64,000 nt of DNA from Bin87 sp963692995 (GTDB lineage Bacteria; Chloroflexota; Dehalococcoidia; Lucifugimonadales; UBA3495). How positions within the stretch are numbered: the stretch's first letter is position 1; every line of letters begins with the position of its first letter. The stretch covers positions 310,001 to 374,000 of the forward strand of contig OY843611.1 of the NCBI GenBank assembly GCA_963692995.1, written 5' to 3'. The notes beneath the pieces were generated by a model. That model searched no databases. It saw only the letters and a list, made by a program, of their open reading frames with translations, and was not told the DNA's origin. This document shows, piece after piece, positions 7,586 through 15,490 of this stretch. The translations under genes were made by a program, and so were the position numbers.

Positions 7586-8505
7586 CTCGCCAACAGCCCC
7601 GCCGCGCCCTGCGCGCGCAGCCGTCGCCATGCCATCGCGGCCAGCCCAGCCGCGTCTAACGCCGCCCCGACCACGCTGGCCCGGTACGCCGCCGAACCGT
7701 CCGGCGCGCCCAGGAACACCGTCAGTCGCAGCGCTTTTGCGTCAGTTCCGTCGGTTTCAGCATAAGCTCCCACCGGAACCTGGCAGCCGCCGCCCAAGGC
7801 TTCCAGAAATGACCTTTCCGCAGTCACTGCCGCCGCTGTCCCGGGGTCGTCGGCCACGCTCGCCAACTCTGCCATCCATTCATCGCCCGCCCGAATTTCC
7901 ACCGCCATGGCGCCCTGACCCGGCGGTGGCACGAACTCATCCGGCGGCAGGTATTCCGTAACCACGTCGTCCATTCCCAACCGCAGCAGGCCCGCCGCCG
8001 CAACCACCGTCCCATCGCACTCCACGCCGGAGGCCTTACGCAGCCGCGTGTCCACGTTGCCGCGGATGGGTACGATTGCCAGGTCGGGCCGGCGCTCGGC
8101 GATCTGGGCTGCCCGGCGGGGGCTGCTGGTGCCAATGCGTCCGCCGGCGGGGTATTCGTCCAGCGTCTTGCCCAGGTGGGACACCAGCGCGTCGCGGGGG
8201 TCGGCCCGTTCCAGCACCGCGCCGATGGCCATGCCGTCGGGCAGTACGGTGGGCATATCCTTCAGGCTGTGCACGGCCATATCGATTTCGCCGGTTTCCA
8301 GGCGGCGCTCGATTTCCTTGACGAACACGCCCAGACCCATGCCGGCCAGCGGGGCAGTCTGGTTGGCGTCGCCCTGGGTGGTGACGGTTACCACCTCAAA
8401 ATCGACGTCGGGGCGCGCCGGGCGCAGCTTGGCCAGCGTGAGCTCGGTCTGGATCAGCGCCAGACGACTGCCTCGGGTTCCCACTCGTACCGTGGCGCGA
8501 GCCAT
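7582..8505 (-). CDS. hemC: Hydroxymethylbilane synthase (porphobilinogen deaminase)
   Basis: The 307-aa enzyme polymerises four porphobilinogens to hydroxymethylbilane. RVGTRGSRLALIQT at the N-terminus, AVHSLKDMPT in the middle and LEALGGGCQVPVGAYAE in the C-terminal domain are diagnostic; the cysteine in GGGC carries the dipyrromethane cofactor. It starts at ATG 8505, 17 nt after the hemA stop. In many genomes cobA-hemD follows hemC directly; here the accessory island begins immediately at the hemC stop. Confidence 0.95.
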   Translation of the reverse strand: MARATVRVGTRGSRLALIQTELTLAKLRPARPDVDFEVVTVTTQGDANQTAPLAGMGLGVFVKEIERRLETGEIDMAVHSLKDMPTVLPDGMAIGAVLERADPRDALVSHLGKTLDEYPAGGRIGTSSPRRAAQIAERRPDLAIVPIRGNVDTRLRKASGVECDGTVVAAAGLLRLGMDDVVTEYLPPDEFVPPPGQGAMAVEIRAGDEWMAELASVADDPGTAAAVTAERSFLEALGGGCQVPVGAYAETDGTDAKALRLTVFLGAPDGSAAYRASVVGAALDAAGLAAMAWRRLRAQGAAGLLAS

Positions 8506-8522
8506 CGTTGAGGCACCAACCG

Positions 8523-9803
8523 TCAGCGACGGGTGCGGCGATTGCCGCCGTTGTCGTCCTGACCGAACAGGCGGCGCGCCACCCGGTAGTCCGCGGTGTT
8601 GTCCCCCGAGCGCAGCTGAACCGTCGGCTGATGCAGCAGCTTCTTTACCAGGGCGTTGGTCATGGCGTTCAGCCGCGCCGCCAGTTCGCCGTCTTCAGCT
8701 TCGCCCAGCATGCTCAACGTTCGGGACACTTCGGCCCGGCGCAACTCGTCGGCGTGGCGACGCATCGACACCACCAGCTCCATGGTATCCGATGAGTTCC
8801 ATCGTTCAGCGAACCGGGCGAGTTCCGTCTCCACCACCGCACCGGCTTTCTGCACCGCACCGGCCAGCCCGTCCCGGGAAACCTCGGCCACCTGGGCCAG
8901 GGCGTCGATGTCAAACAGCCGGACGCCAGCCAAGTCGGCCACCGTCGGATCGATGTCGCGCGGCACGGCGATGTCGATGAGCATTATGGGCGCGTCGCTG
9001 CGGCGCGCCGTCATTGCATCTTCCACCATTGCCTTGTCCACGACGTATCCCGGCGACCCGGTGCTGCTGATGACCAAATCCACGTCGGCCAGCGCGGTTC
9101 CCATTTCATCGAAAGGCAGAGCTACGCCGCCCAGGTCCCGCGCCAGGTCCTCCGCGCGCCATTGTGTGCGATTGGCGACGGTGATTTCCCGGACGCCGGC
9201 ATCGGCCAACGCCCGCGCCACCATTCGGCCGGCGTCGCCGGCCCCGATGACCAGCGCGCGCCGGTGGTCCAGACGGTCAAAAAGGCGGCGGGCCAACTGC
9301 ACCGCGGCCCGGCTCACCGACCGGGAGTGCCGGCCGATATTCGTCTCCCGATGCACTCGCCGGGCGGCCCGCAAGGCGTCGTGGAAAACCCGGGCCAGCG
9401 GACTTTTCACGTGGCCGGCCTGGCTGGCCACGCTGAAGGCCGCCCGCACCTGGCCCAAAATCTGCCGCTCGCCGACGATCATGGACTCCAGCCCGCCGGC
9501 GACCCGGAACAGGTGGGAAACGCAATCCCCTTCCCAGAGCTGGTAAATGTGTCGCTCCAGCTCCGCGCCGGGGACGCCGGAGTAGCCGATGAGGAAGTTG
9601 CCCACTCGGCCCACCAGGTCAATATCGTCGGAGTCGTAGGTATAGACTTCGGTGCGGTTGCAGGTGGATACGATGACCGACTGAGGGACGTATTCCGACA
9701 GCCGCGCCAGCGCGTCGGGCAGCTGCTCCCGCTCCACGCTGAGCCGTTCGCGCATCTCCACCGGGGCGGTGCGGTGGTCCAGTCCCAATACCAGCAGGCT
9801 CAA
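8523..9803 (-). CDS. hemA: Glutamyl-tRNA reductase
   Basis: It reduces glutamyl-tRNA to glutamate-1-semialdehyde, the committed step of the C5 pathway. I place the start at TTG 9803 (426 aa) because LVLGLDHRTAPVEMRERLS begins there, GGAGG lies seven bases upstream, and the codon overlaps the previous gene's stop (TTGA). An upstream in-frame ATG at 9878 would lie deep inside the preceding gene. The catalytic cysteine is C48 in VSTCNRTEVY, and an NADP-binding region follows (VIGAGDAGRMVARAL). Length matches the family. Confidence 0.93.
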   Translation of the reverse strand: MSLLVLGLDHRTAPVEMRERLSVEREQLPDALARLSEYVPQSVIVSTCNRTEVYTYDSDDIDLVGRVGNFLIGYSGVPGAELERHIYQLWEGDCVSHLFRVAGGLESMIVGERQILGQVRAAFSVASQAGHVKSPLARVFHDALRAARRVHRETNIGRHSRSVSRAAVQLARRLFDRLDHRRALVIGAGDAGRMVARALADAGVREITVANRTQWRAEDLARDLGGVALPFDEMGTALADVDLVISSTGSPGYVVDKAMVEDAMTARRSDAPIMLIDIAVPRDIDPTVADLAGVRLFDIDALAQVAEVSRDGLAGAVQKAGAVVETELARFAERWNSSDTMELVVSMRRHADELRRAEVSRTLSMLGEAEDGELAARLNAMTNALVKKLLHQPTVQLRSGDNTADYRVARRLFGQDDNGGNRRTRR

Positions 9804-10519
9804 CTGACTGCCTCCGCCGCCCGCAGCGCGGCCCGCTTGGCACACCCGCCGGTCCGGCAATTGGCAAGATCGGAGCACATCTCCGGCAGTTCCGGGTTCA
9901 GCAGTTGCTCCAAAACCATGGCGACTGCTTGATCCTCCGGCCCGTTACGGGCCATTTCCAGGAGGTCTTCGGTGATGACGCATTGCCACCGCGTCGGGTC
10001 AATCACCGTGCGCTTTTCCTTGATGACCCGCCGGGCTTGCGTCAGCACGTTGGCCAGGTCGGCCCATTGCAGCGCCTTGTTTTCGGAGAGTGTCTCTCGC
10101 ATCTTGCGGGCCAGCGCCGGGCTGGCGCCGCCGGTGGATATGGCCAGGGTTATCGGGTCGCGTCGCACGATGGACGGCGCGATGAAAGTGCATTGGTCCG
10201 GGTCATCCACCACGTTGAGCAGCACGCCGCGCTCCTCGGCCTCTTCGTAGATCTGACGGTTGACGTGCCAGACGTTGGTAGCGGCAATGGCAATGAAGGC
10301 GCCTTCCAAATCGCCCGGCCGGTATTCCCGCCGGAGTAGGGTGATATGCCCCCGCTGCGCCGCCCGCTTGATGCCGTCGGTGGATTGTGGGCTGATTACG
10401 GTGATGCTGGCGCCGGCGTCGCGCAGCGCGGCCAGCTTGCCCTGGGCGATGGCGCCGCCGCCCAAGATCACGCAGCGCTTGCCGGCCAGATTAAGATAAA
10501 CGGGATAGTATTCAGGCAT
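9800..10519 (-). CDS. Met8-like siroheme synthase (precorrin-2 dehydrogenase/ferrochelatase)
   Basis: The 239-aa protein is the N-terminal half of CysG standing alone: PVYLNLAGKRCVILGGGAIAQGK is the NAD-binding start, and VVDDPDQCTFIAPS and ISTGGASPALARKMRE are family motifs with the catalytic aspartate. It oxidises precorrin-2 and inserts iron to form siroheme. I start at ATG 10519; the longer upstream frame only translates palindromic repeat sequence. Its C-terminal tail is unusual, with C-x5-C-x4-C (MCSDLANCRTGGC), absent from typical Met8. The end overlaps the hemA start by 4 bases. Confidence 0.88.
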   Translation of the reverse strand: MPEYYPVYLNLAGKRCVILGGGAIAQGKLAALRDAGASITVISPQSTDGIKRAAQRGHITLLRREYRPGDLEGAFIAIAATNVWHVNRQIYEEAEERGVLLNVVDDPDQCTFIAPSIVRRDPITLAISTGGASPALARKMRETLSENKALQWADLANVLTQARRVIKEKRTVIDPTRWQCVITEDLLEMARNGPEDQAVAMVLEQLLNPELPEMCSDLANCRTGGCAKRAALRAAEAVS

Positions 10520-10541
10520 ATTCCTAACCGGGTTTTGTCCG

Positions 10542-10640
10542 CTGGATTCCCGCTTTCGCGGGAATGACGGTACTGGGCGGGAAAGGCGGTGGTGGCTGGA
10601 ATGACGGTACTGGGCAGGAATGACGGGAATGAGGCGATTG
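10542..10640. repeat. REP-like palindromic repeats between the Ahb-like and Met8-like genes
   Basis: One full palindromic unit (10542-10570, core TTCCCGCTTTCGCGGGAA) is followed by three degenerate half-units ending in GGAATGACGG. The same family recurs throughout the window. Confidence 0.75.
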
Positions 10641-10650
10641 TCAGCACACG

Positions 10651-11781
10651 CTAAACCAGGGTCTCCGCCAGGGCCTCGGCTGCTTCGGCGGTGTCCCAGA
10701 AGCGTTCGTAGTCCTCCACGAAGTACCGGACGCGGGTCTTCTTGTACTCGCGGGTGCTGTAGAGGAGCAGATTGTCGGTGATGCCGGTGGCCCGGGCGAT
10801 TTCCCGTCCGATCTCCTCGCACTCGTCGCGGGTGGGCGCGTGTACCATGGTGAAGTGGCTGTACTCCCAGTCGGGGAAGGTGGGACGCTCGTAGCAGTGG
10901 GTCACCGCCGAGTGTTCCGCCATGATCATGCCTACTGCTTCGGAGCGTTCCGGCGGAACCTTCCAGACGATCATCGCGTTGGCGCGGAACCCGGATCGGC
11001 GGTGGTACAGCACCGCGCTGTAGCGGCGCATGAGCTTGCGCTCCTGGTACTCGGCCAGCTGGGCGAACAGCTCCGGCACCGTCAGCCCAAGTCGTTCTGC
11101 CATTGGGTCAAAGGGGCGCGACGCCAGGGGCAGGTCCTCCTGGGCCTCGCGGATCACGTTCTTGTCCCACTCGGTGATCTCCTGGGCCTGGTTCCAGTCG
11201 CTGGCGGGAACCAGGCTCGGGCCGTTAGCGGCTCCGTTGGGCCGGCCGGAGTCGGGCCGTCCGGGATCAGGCCGTCCGGAATCAGGATTGTAGTTGTAGG
11301 CGTCGCTGCGGCGTTTCACCATGTCGAAGTTCACGCCGATCTTGAAGAACCGGATGGTGGGCATGATGCGGAACTCGATAGCATTGGTCTGCTCGGCCAT
11401 CCACTCTACCGTGGCTTGCAGGTCGCCGTCGGGCGGCACCGCCAGGGTGAACCAGAGGTTGTAGTACGAGCCTTCGCGGGCATAGTTATGGCTCACGCCG
11501 GGATGGCGGTTGATGAAGATGGCGCCGGGATGGAGGTCGTCGTCGCCGTAGGCAAAGGCGACCAGGGTGGTTTTGTAACCGAGACGGCGCGTATCGAAGA
11601 TGGCGCTGATCTGCCGTACCACGTTCTGGCGTTTCAGTTCAGCCAGCCGGTCCAGCGTTTCGGTTTCGCTGATGCCCAGATCGTCGGCAATGGCCCGGTA
11701 GGGTTCTTCCGCCACCGGGAAATTGCTCTGCACGATGTTCAGCAGTTTGCGGTCGGTAATGTCCATGCTTTCCGTAGTCAT
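10651..11781 (-). CDS. Fused AhbA-AhbB-like siroheme decarboxylase (Lrp/AsnC-type)
   Basis: The 376-aa protein contains two Lrp/AsnC-like halves. The first (~1-150: DITDRKLLNIVQSNFP, HPGVSHNYARE, YNLWFTLAVP) matches AhbA/NirD-type proteins. The second (~185-370: RPFDPMAERLGL, LYHRRSGFRANAMIVWKVP, VTHCYERPTFPDWEYSHFTMVH) matches AhbB. AhbA/B normally form a heterodimer decarboxylating siroheme to didecarboxysiroheme on the alternative heme or heme d1 route. The halves are joined by a linker of repeated (D/S)(S/P)GRP encoded by 15-nt repeats near 11233-11285. Its place beside the Met8-like gene supports a siroheme-dependent route. A purely regulatory Lrp role is the alternative. Confidence 0.8.
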   Translation of the reverse strand: MTTESMDITDRKLLNIVQSNFPVAEEPYRAIADDLGISETETLDRLAELKRQNVVRQISAIFDTRRLGYKTTLVAFAYGDDDLHPGAIFINRHPGVSHNYAREGSYYNLWFTLAVPPDGDLQATVEWMAEQTNAIEFRIMPTIRFFKIGVNFDMVKRRSDAYNYNPDSGRPDPGRPDSGRPNGAANGPSLVPASDWNQAQEITEWDKNVIREAQEDLPLASRPFDPMAERLGLTVPELFAQLAEYQERKLMRRYSAVLYHRRSGFRANAMIVWKVPPERSEAVGMIMAEHSAVTHCYERPTFPDWEYSHFTMVHAPTRDECEEIGREIARATGITDNLLLYSTREYKKTRVRYFVEDYERFWDTAEAAEALAETLV

Positions 11782-11812
11782 TTCACGCCACCATTCTACG
11801 CGGCCGGTTTTT

Positions 11813-12460
11813 CTACGCGGCCGGTTTTTGCTCCGTGTCCACGTTTGTGTCGTCACTCATTGCCGCCAGGCGGGCGCTGTAGGCGTCAGCGAGGCCCACC
11901 AGCACGCCGTCGGAGATCTCCACCACCTGGCGCATCCGTTCCGGTTGGACGGCTTCAACCACCGCCTGCCGGAAAAACAGAAACGCTTGTACGCTGTCGG
12001 TCAGCGGCACGCCGCGCGCGGCCATTTCGGATCCGTATTCGTTGCCCAGCATGTGGGTTTCCGAAAGCGTTTCGCCCCGGCGTCGGCTGCGCCCGTGCAG
12101 TCCGTCCCGCAACAAAAGGGATAGCAAACGGCGTCCGAACAGGCGCATCCGGTCCCGTCCCTCGGCCTGGAAGCTTTGCAGCCAGGGCTGTTCGGAGAGG
12201 TCGGCCTGGCTCAGCTTGCGGCGGATGCGTTGCAAGGCCAGGTCTTCGGGGTCGGACTCGGCGGCCGCCACGCCTCCGTTGGCGCTCATCAGCGCTTCGA
12301 CGTCCTCGCGCAAGAAGCGGCGGTGTCCGCCCGGCGTGCGATACACGGGCAGCCGGCCCCGGTCGGCCCACTGCCTCAGGGTCGCTTCGTTGACTTCCAG
12401 AGCCCGGCAGACTTCGCCGAGCGACATCCAACGGGCCGGATTTTCGGTGCTAGTAGCCAC
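11813..12460 (-). CDS. MerR/excisionase-type HTH regulator, likely of the heme operon
   Basis: The 215-aa protein begins with a MerR-like winged helix-turn-helix (MSLGEVCRALEVNEATLRQWADRGRLP, YRTPGGHRRFLREDV). Its C-terminal ~110 residues are helical and resemble RsbRD_N/sensor-type helper domains (QAFLFFRQAVVEAVQPER). It is the first gene of the minus-strand tetrapyrrole operon and ends 32 nt before the Ahb-like start, so it probably controls this operon. Two tandem copies of a 17-bp sequence (ctacgcggccggttttt) lie at its 3' end (about 11797-11830). Confidence 0.75.
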   Translation of the reverse strand: MATSTENPARWMSLGEVCRALEVNEATLRQWADRGRLPVYRTPGGHRRFLREDVEALMSANGGVAAAESDPEDLALQRIRRKLSQADLSEQPWLQSFQAEGRDRMRLFGRRLLSLLLRDGLHGRSRRRGETLSETHMLGNEYGSEMAARGVPLTDSVQAFLFFRQAVVEAVQPERMRQVVEISDGVLVGLADAYSARLAAMSDDTNVDTEQKPAA

Positions 12461-12514
12461 TGAAATCTGTAGAAACCTATAGAAAGCGCCGAAACGCGCA
12501 GGTTTGACGCGAAA

Positions 12515-12543
12515 ATCCTATCACAGCGATACTAACAGGTCAA
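12515..12543 (-). promoter_or_regulatory. Putative sigma-70 promoter of the heme operon
   Basis: On the minus strand TTGACC (12538-12543) and TAGGAT (12515-12520) are separated by 17 nt and lie about 55 nt before the regulator's ATG. Two TAGAAA direct repeats between the promoter and the start could be operator half-sites. Confidence 0.5.
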
Positions 12544-12590
12544 CGCGCGTGTCGTGCCGGAGCAGAGCCTTTCGGTTCTCAAAAACCCCC

Positions 12591-12634
12591 GTCATTCCCG
12601 CGCCCCCGTCATTCCCGCGAAAGCGGGAATCCAG
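12591..12634. repeat. REP-like palindromic repeat
   Basis: One half-unit and one full unit (12608-12634) with the core TTCCCGCGAAAGCGGGAA. Confidence 0.8.
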
Positions 12635-12788
12635 AAACTCCTGCTCTCCAGAAACTCCTGCTCTCAAGGAGCGTTCCAGTTTGGAAACCCTGCTGCATCC
12701 CGGATCAAAGCCGGCCTTTCTTTTGAGCTATCCCCTTGTTATCATTGCGCCACTCGGAAACACTCCATCGCAGGAAAGGGAGAAGATT

Positions 12789-13292
12789 ATGGCTTACACG
12801 CCGAGAAAATTGGGGCACGTGAACATATTCGTCCGAAATGCGGAGCGGGCCCGGGATTGGTACGCGGATCTGCTAGGTCTCCATTGCTACGGGTTCAGGC
12901 CGGGAGGCGCCGCCTTCATGTCGGCGGACCTGGAGAACTCCCATGAGATCGCGCTGACCGAGGTGGGCGAGAACGCCCTGGGGCCCCAGGGCGGGCAGGT
13001 GGGCCTGAACCACATGGCCTGGTATATGGACACGCTGGATGACCTGAAGGAGATTTACCACCGGGTCAAGGAGAAGAACATCCCCATCGATCGGGTGTCC
13101 GACCATGGTCACGCCATCGGCATCTACATCCGCGACCCCGACGGCAACGGCATCGAACTGTCCTACGAGATGCCGCGCAATGAGTGGGGACACGACGCGA
13201 GCGGGTACATGATCGGCAACACTGCCCGGGGCCGGCTCTCCGGGCCCTGGGACGAGGAACTGGCGGCCCGGGCGGCGCTGGCCGCGCATTAG
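12789..13292 (+). CDS. VOC-family (glyoxalase/extradiol dioxygenase-type) protein
   Basis: The 167-aa protein has the VOC beta-alpha fold pattern in two modules: LGHVNIFVRNAERARDWYADLLGL at the start and LNHMAWYMDTLDDLKEIYHRV in the middle, ending with HAIGIYIRDPDGNGIELSYE. The two histidines (H10 region and LNHMAW) and the glutamate in IELSYE are the likely metal ligands. I use ATG 12789, preceded by AGGAAAGGGAGAAG; the longer frame includes repeat sequence. The substrate cannot be told; catechol-type dioxygenases are the closest in pattern. Confidence 0.85.
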   Translation: MAYTPRKLGHVNIFVRNAERARDWYADLLGLHCYGFRPGGAAFMSADLENSHEIALTEVGENALGPQGGQVGLNHMAWYMDTLDDLKEIYHRVKEKNIPIDRVSDHGHAIGIYIRDPDGNGIELSYEMPRNEWGHDASGYMIGNTARGRLSGPWDEELAARAALAAH

Positions 13293-13399
13293 GCTGCGCC
13301 TCCCCGTTGACTACAAACTGGAAATCACATTGTCGTTCCTGCGAAAGCCGGAACCCAGGAAATCACTGCCGGCGGAAAGGCGGCCTTATTTTGCGCTAA

Positions 13400-13492
13400 C
13401 TGGGTTCCCGCTTTCGCGGGAATGACGGGCTTGTAAAGCGGGAATGACGTGGTTTGCGAATGACGTGGTTTGTGAACAAGGAATGACGGAGT
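13400..13492. repeat. REP-like repeats between VOC and SDR genes
   Basis: A full palindromic unit (13400-13428) is followed by several degenerate GGAATGACG half-units up to about 13492. A further diverged unit lies near 13333-13353. Confidence 0.7.
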
Positions 13493-13505
13493 TTGTAAAT
13501 ACGGC

Positions 13506-14288
13506 CTAGTGCATCACCAGCCCGCCGTCCACGTTGATGGTCTGCCCGGTGATGTTGCGCGCGCCCGGGCCGGACAGAAACGCTGCCATCGCGGCAATAT
13601 CCTCCGGCTCGTTGGCCCGACCGATGGGAATATTGGATGCCCGCCGGGCCTGTAGTTCGTCCACTGATACCCCCATCTCGGCAGCCCGCTGCTCCATCGT
13701 TGACGTGGCCATGGCAGTGACGGTTGAGCCGGGACAGATGGCGTTCACGTTGATGTCGTAGCGGGCCAGCTGGTGAGCGGCAATCAGCGTCATCGAGATC
13801 ACTGCCCCCTTACTGGCGGCATAGGCGGCGTTGGAGGTGCCCCGGTAGCCCTTGCCGGCGATGGAGGCGATGTTGACGATGCGCCCGCCGCTGCCCTGTT
13901 CAATCATCTGCCGCGCCGTCCGCTGCATCACGAAAAAGGCGCCCCGGGCGTTGACCCGATGGATGCGATCCCAGTCATCCTCGGTAATGTCCATAATATC
14001 CAGATAACGGGTAACGCCGGCGTTGTTCACCAGAATGTCAACGCGGCCCAGCGCGCTCACGGTTTCGGCAATGACGCGGTCGATGTGGTCGCCGTCGCCG
14101 ATGTCGGCGGCGATGGCGACGCTGTTCCGGCCGGCGGCGCGCAGGTCGGTAGCCGTTTCTTCCACCGCGTCGGCGAGGATGTCGGTGACGGCGACGTCGG
14201 CGCCGTCGTTAGCCAGCGCGAGGGCGGTAGCGCGGCCCATGCCGCGACCGGCGCCGGTAACCAGAGCAACTTTGTTTTGCAGGGACAC
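13506..14288 (-). CDS. Short-chain dehydrogenase/reductase
   Basis: The 260-aa SDR starts at GTG 14288, which has AAGGAGG eight bases upstream; a longer frame to 14498 runs antisense through the neighbouring gene. Classical SDR motifs are present: TGAGRGMGRA (cofactor loop), NNAG in LVNNAGVT, and YAASK (YxxxK catalytic pair). It ends GQTINVDGGLVMH, typical of FabG-like enzymes. Substrate unknown. It lies 10 nt from the PLD-like gene on the same strand. Confidence 0.88.
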   Translation of the reverse strand: MSLQNKVALVTGAGRGMGRATALALANDGADVAVTDILADAVEETATDLRAAGRNSVAIAADIGDGDHIDRVIAETVSALGRVDILVNNAGVTRYLDIMDITEDDWDRIHRVNARGAFFVMQRTARQMIEQGSGGRIVNIASIAGKGYRGTSNAAYAASKGAVISMTLIAAHQLARYDINVNAICPGSTVTAMATSTMEQRAAEMGVSVDELQARRASNIPIGRANEPEDIAAMAAFLSGPGARNITGQTINVDGGLVMH

Positions 14289-14298
14289 GGGAGCCTCC

Positions 14299-15030
14299 TT
14301 AGGATGATGCGGACGGCGAAACGCCGGCGGCTTGGCGGGCGGCGTCGCAGGGCTGGCACAGCGGCAGATTGAGCCGCGACCGATGCGCCTTTCCGCACTT
14401 GTGACATAGTTTGTGCATGCCGTTGCGACCAAAACGGCCGTAGCAGGCAACGCATAAGGGTCGGTCCAAGTCAAACTCTTTGGCAATGCCACATTCAATG
14501 CAGAGACCGGAAGCGTTAATAGCGTCGATAATATCAGACGCCGTTTCTACCTGAGGCCGCCGAGGGATCGCGCTGTTCCCTACAACCGGTTCTGCGCCCA
14601 AAGACGGTTCCGGGACTGCGCCGTCCGCAAGGGATTTTATGTACGCATCAACCTCTTTCTGCAATTTTGCGTCCCGCACCAGAAAGCCCACTTCGCGAGA
14701 ATAGCTCGCGGAAGTTTCCAGCAGGTTCATCGTGGTGACCAGTGTGGCGCTTTCGTTGGCGTAGATTTTGGCGTGCAGCATCCTAATCGGTATGCCCTTG
14801 ACGTTTTCGTAGTCCGACATGGGAGAGGGTTCGTCGGCGCGGTAGTAAATTGTCACGGCGACGCCCCGGCTCTGGGCAGCGATAACCTCCCGTTTGAGAT
14901 GTCCCCAGTGCCGGTTGTAGGGAGATACCAGAGTGAGCCGCTCACGCGCCTGCGTCACAATACGCAGCAAGGCGTCGCTCAACTGCCAGTCGGCGAGAAA
15001 CTCAACTGATGCTCCGGAACGGCCAAACAT
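14299..15030 (-). CDS. PLD-like protein with C-terminal zinc ribbons
   Basis: The 243-aa protein has one phospholipase-D-type motif: MLHAKIYANESATLVTTMNLLETS-like sequence (H-x-K at ~88-90, then a Ser/Asn region), preceded by RLTLVSPYNRHWGHLKREV. After ~residue 170 come cysteine pairs (CIEC, CVAC, CHKC, CQPC), consistent with two zinc ribbons. Single-HKD proteins act as dimeric nucleases or phosphodiesterases, and the zinc ribbons would suit nucleic-acid binding. It starts 2 nt after the stop of a PaREP1/HEPN-type gene, so the pair is probably one operon and may be a defence module. Confidence 0.7.
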   Translation of the reverse strand: MFGRSGASVEFLADWQLSDALLRIVTQARERLTLVSPYNRHWGHLKREVIAAQSRGVAVTIYYRADEPSPMSDYENVKGIPIRMLHAKIYANESATLVTTMNLLETSASYSREVGFLVRDAKLQKEVDAYIKSLADGAVPEPSLGAEPVVGNSAIPRRPQVETASDIIDAINASGLCIECGIAKEFDLDRPLCVACYGRFGRNGMHKLCHKCGKAHRSRLNLPLCQPCDAARQAAGVSPSASS

Positions 15031-15032
15031 AG

Positions 15033-15440
15033 TTACTCCCGCTTGGTCAGCGGCTCCAGAATATCCAGCAGAGTCGCCATCTCGTCCAGTGATCTTGCGA
15101 TGTCATCGGCGTGCAGGAATCGCTTGCGCTGGTAAAAGTTGTCGTGCAGCCCGTTGGCAATGGCGCGCAAACCCCGGATACGGTCATCGCCGGACATCCG
15201 GCCGGCCTGGTACAGAACTTCGCCAAAGTGTTCGTGTTGGGCGTACTGCCAGCTCTGGGCGACGGCAACGGCTTTGGTCATCCAGGCCGCCGCGCCCCAT
15301 CCTTTTTCGGAGGCTTGATGCAGGTCGTCCTCGACCAGATAGTGGCGGCTGCGTTCCAGAAAGCAGCGGGATTGCCGCCGGTAGTCCTCGATGGTCTCGC
15401 CGAATTCGTCATATGGTTCCACGGGCGCCATTTGTGTCAT
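15033..15440 (-). CDS. PaREP1/HEPN-like small helical protein
   Basis: The protein (135 aa from ATG 15440) is helical, with LERSRHYLVEDDLHQASEKGWGAAAWMTKAVA matching the PaREP1-type pattern, followed by YQRKRFLHADDIARSLDEM. A paralogue sits at 51546-51905 in this window, sharing QASEKGWGAAAxMxKAVA. PaREP1 proteins are related to HEPN folds. It is translated just ahead of the PLD-like gene (2-nt gap). I chose the second in-frame ATG; a start at 15485 is also possible. Confidence 0.6.
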   Translation of the reverse strand: MTQMAPVEPYDEFGETIEDYRRQSRCFLERSRHYLVEDDLHQASEKGWGAAAWMTKAVAVAQSWQYAQHEHFGEVLYQAGRMSGDDRIRGLRAIANGLHDNFYQRKRFLHADDIARSLDEMATLLDILEPLTKRE

Positions 15441-15490
15441 GGATTGTGCTCCGGGCAACGCGCGTTGGGTGAGGGATGCGAACAATCGGC

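Larger units (their letters stand above)
12461..12788. other. Intergenic region with divergent promoter and REP repeats
   Basis: This 328-bp divergent gap holds the putative heme-operon promoter on the minus side and palindromic repeat units at 12591-12634. I see no coding sequence: the open frames simply translate the repeat. Confidence 0.6.

Noticed and set aside
10519..10822. 100-residue N-terminal extension of the Met8-like protein
   Set aside because: It translates REP repeat sequence and overlaps the preceding gene's end; the conserved start is at 10519.
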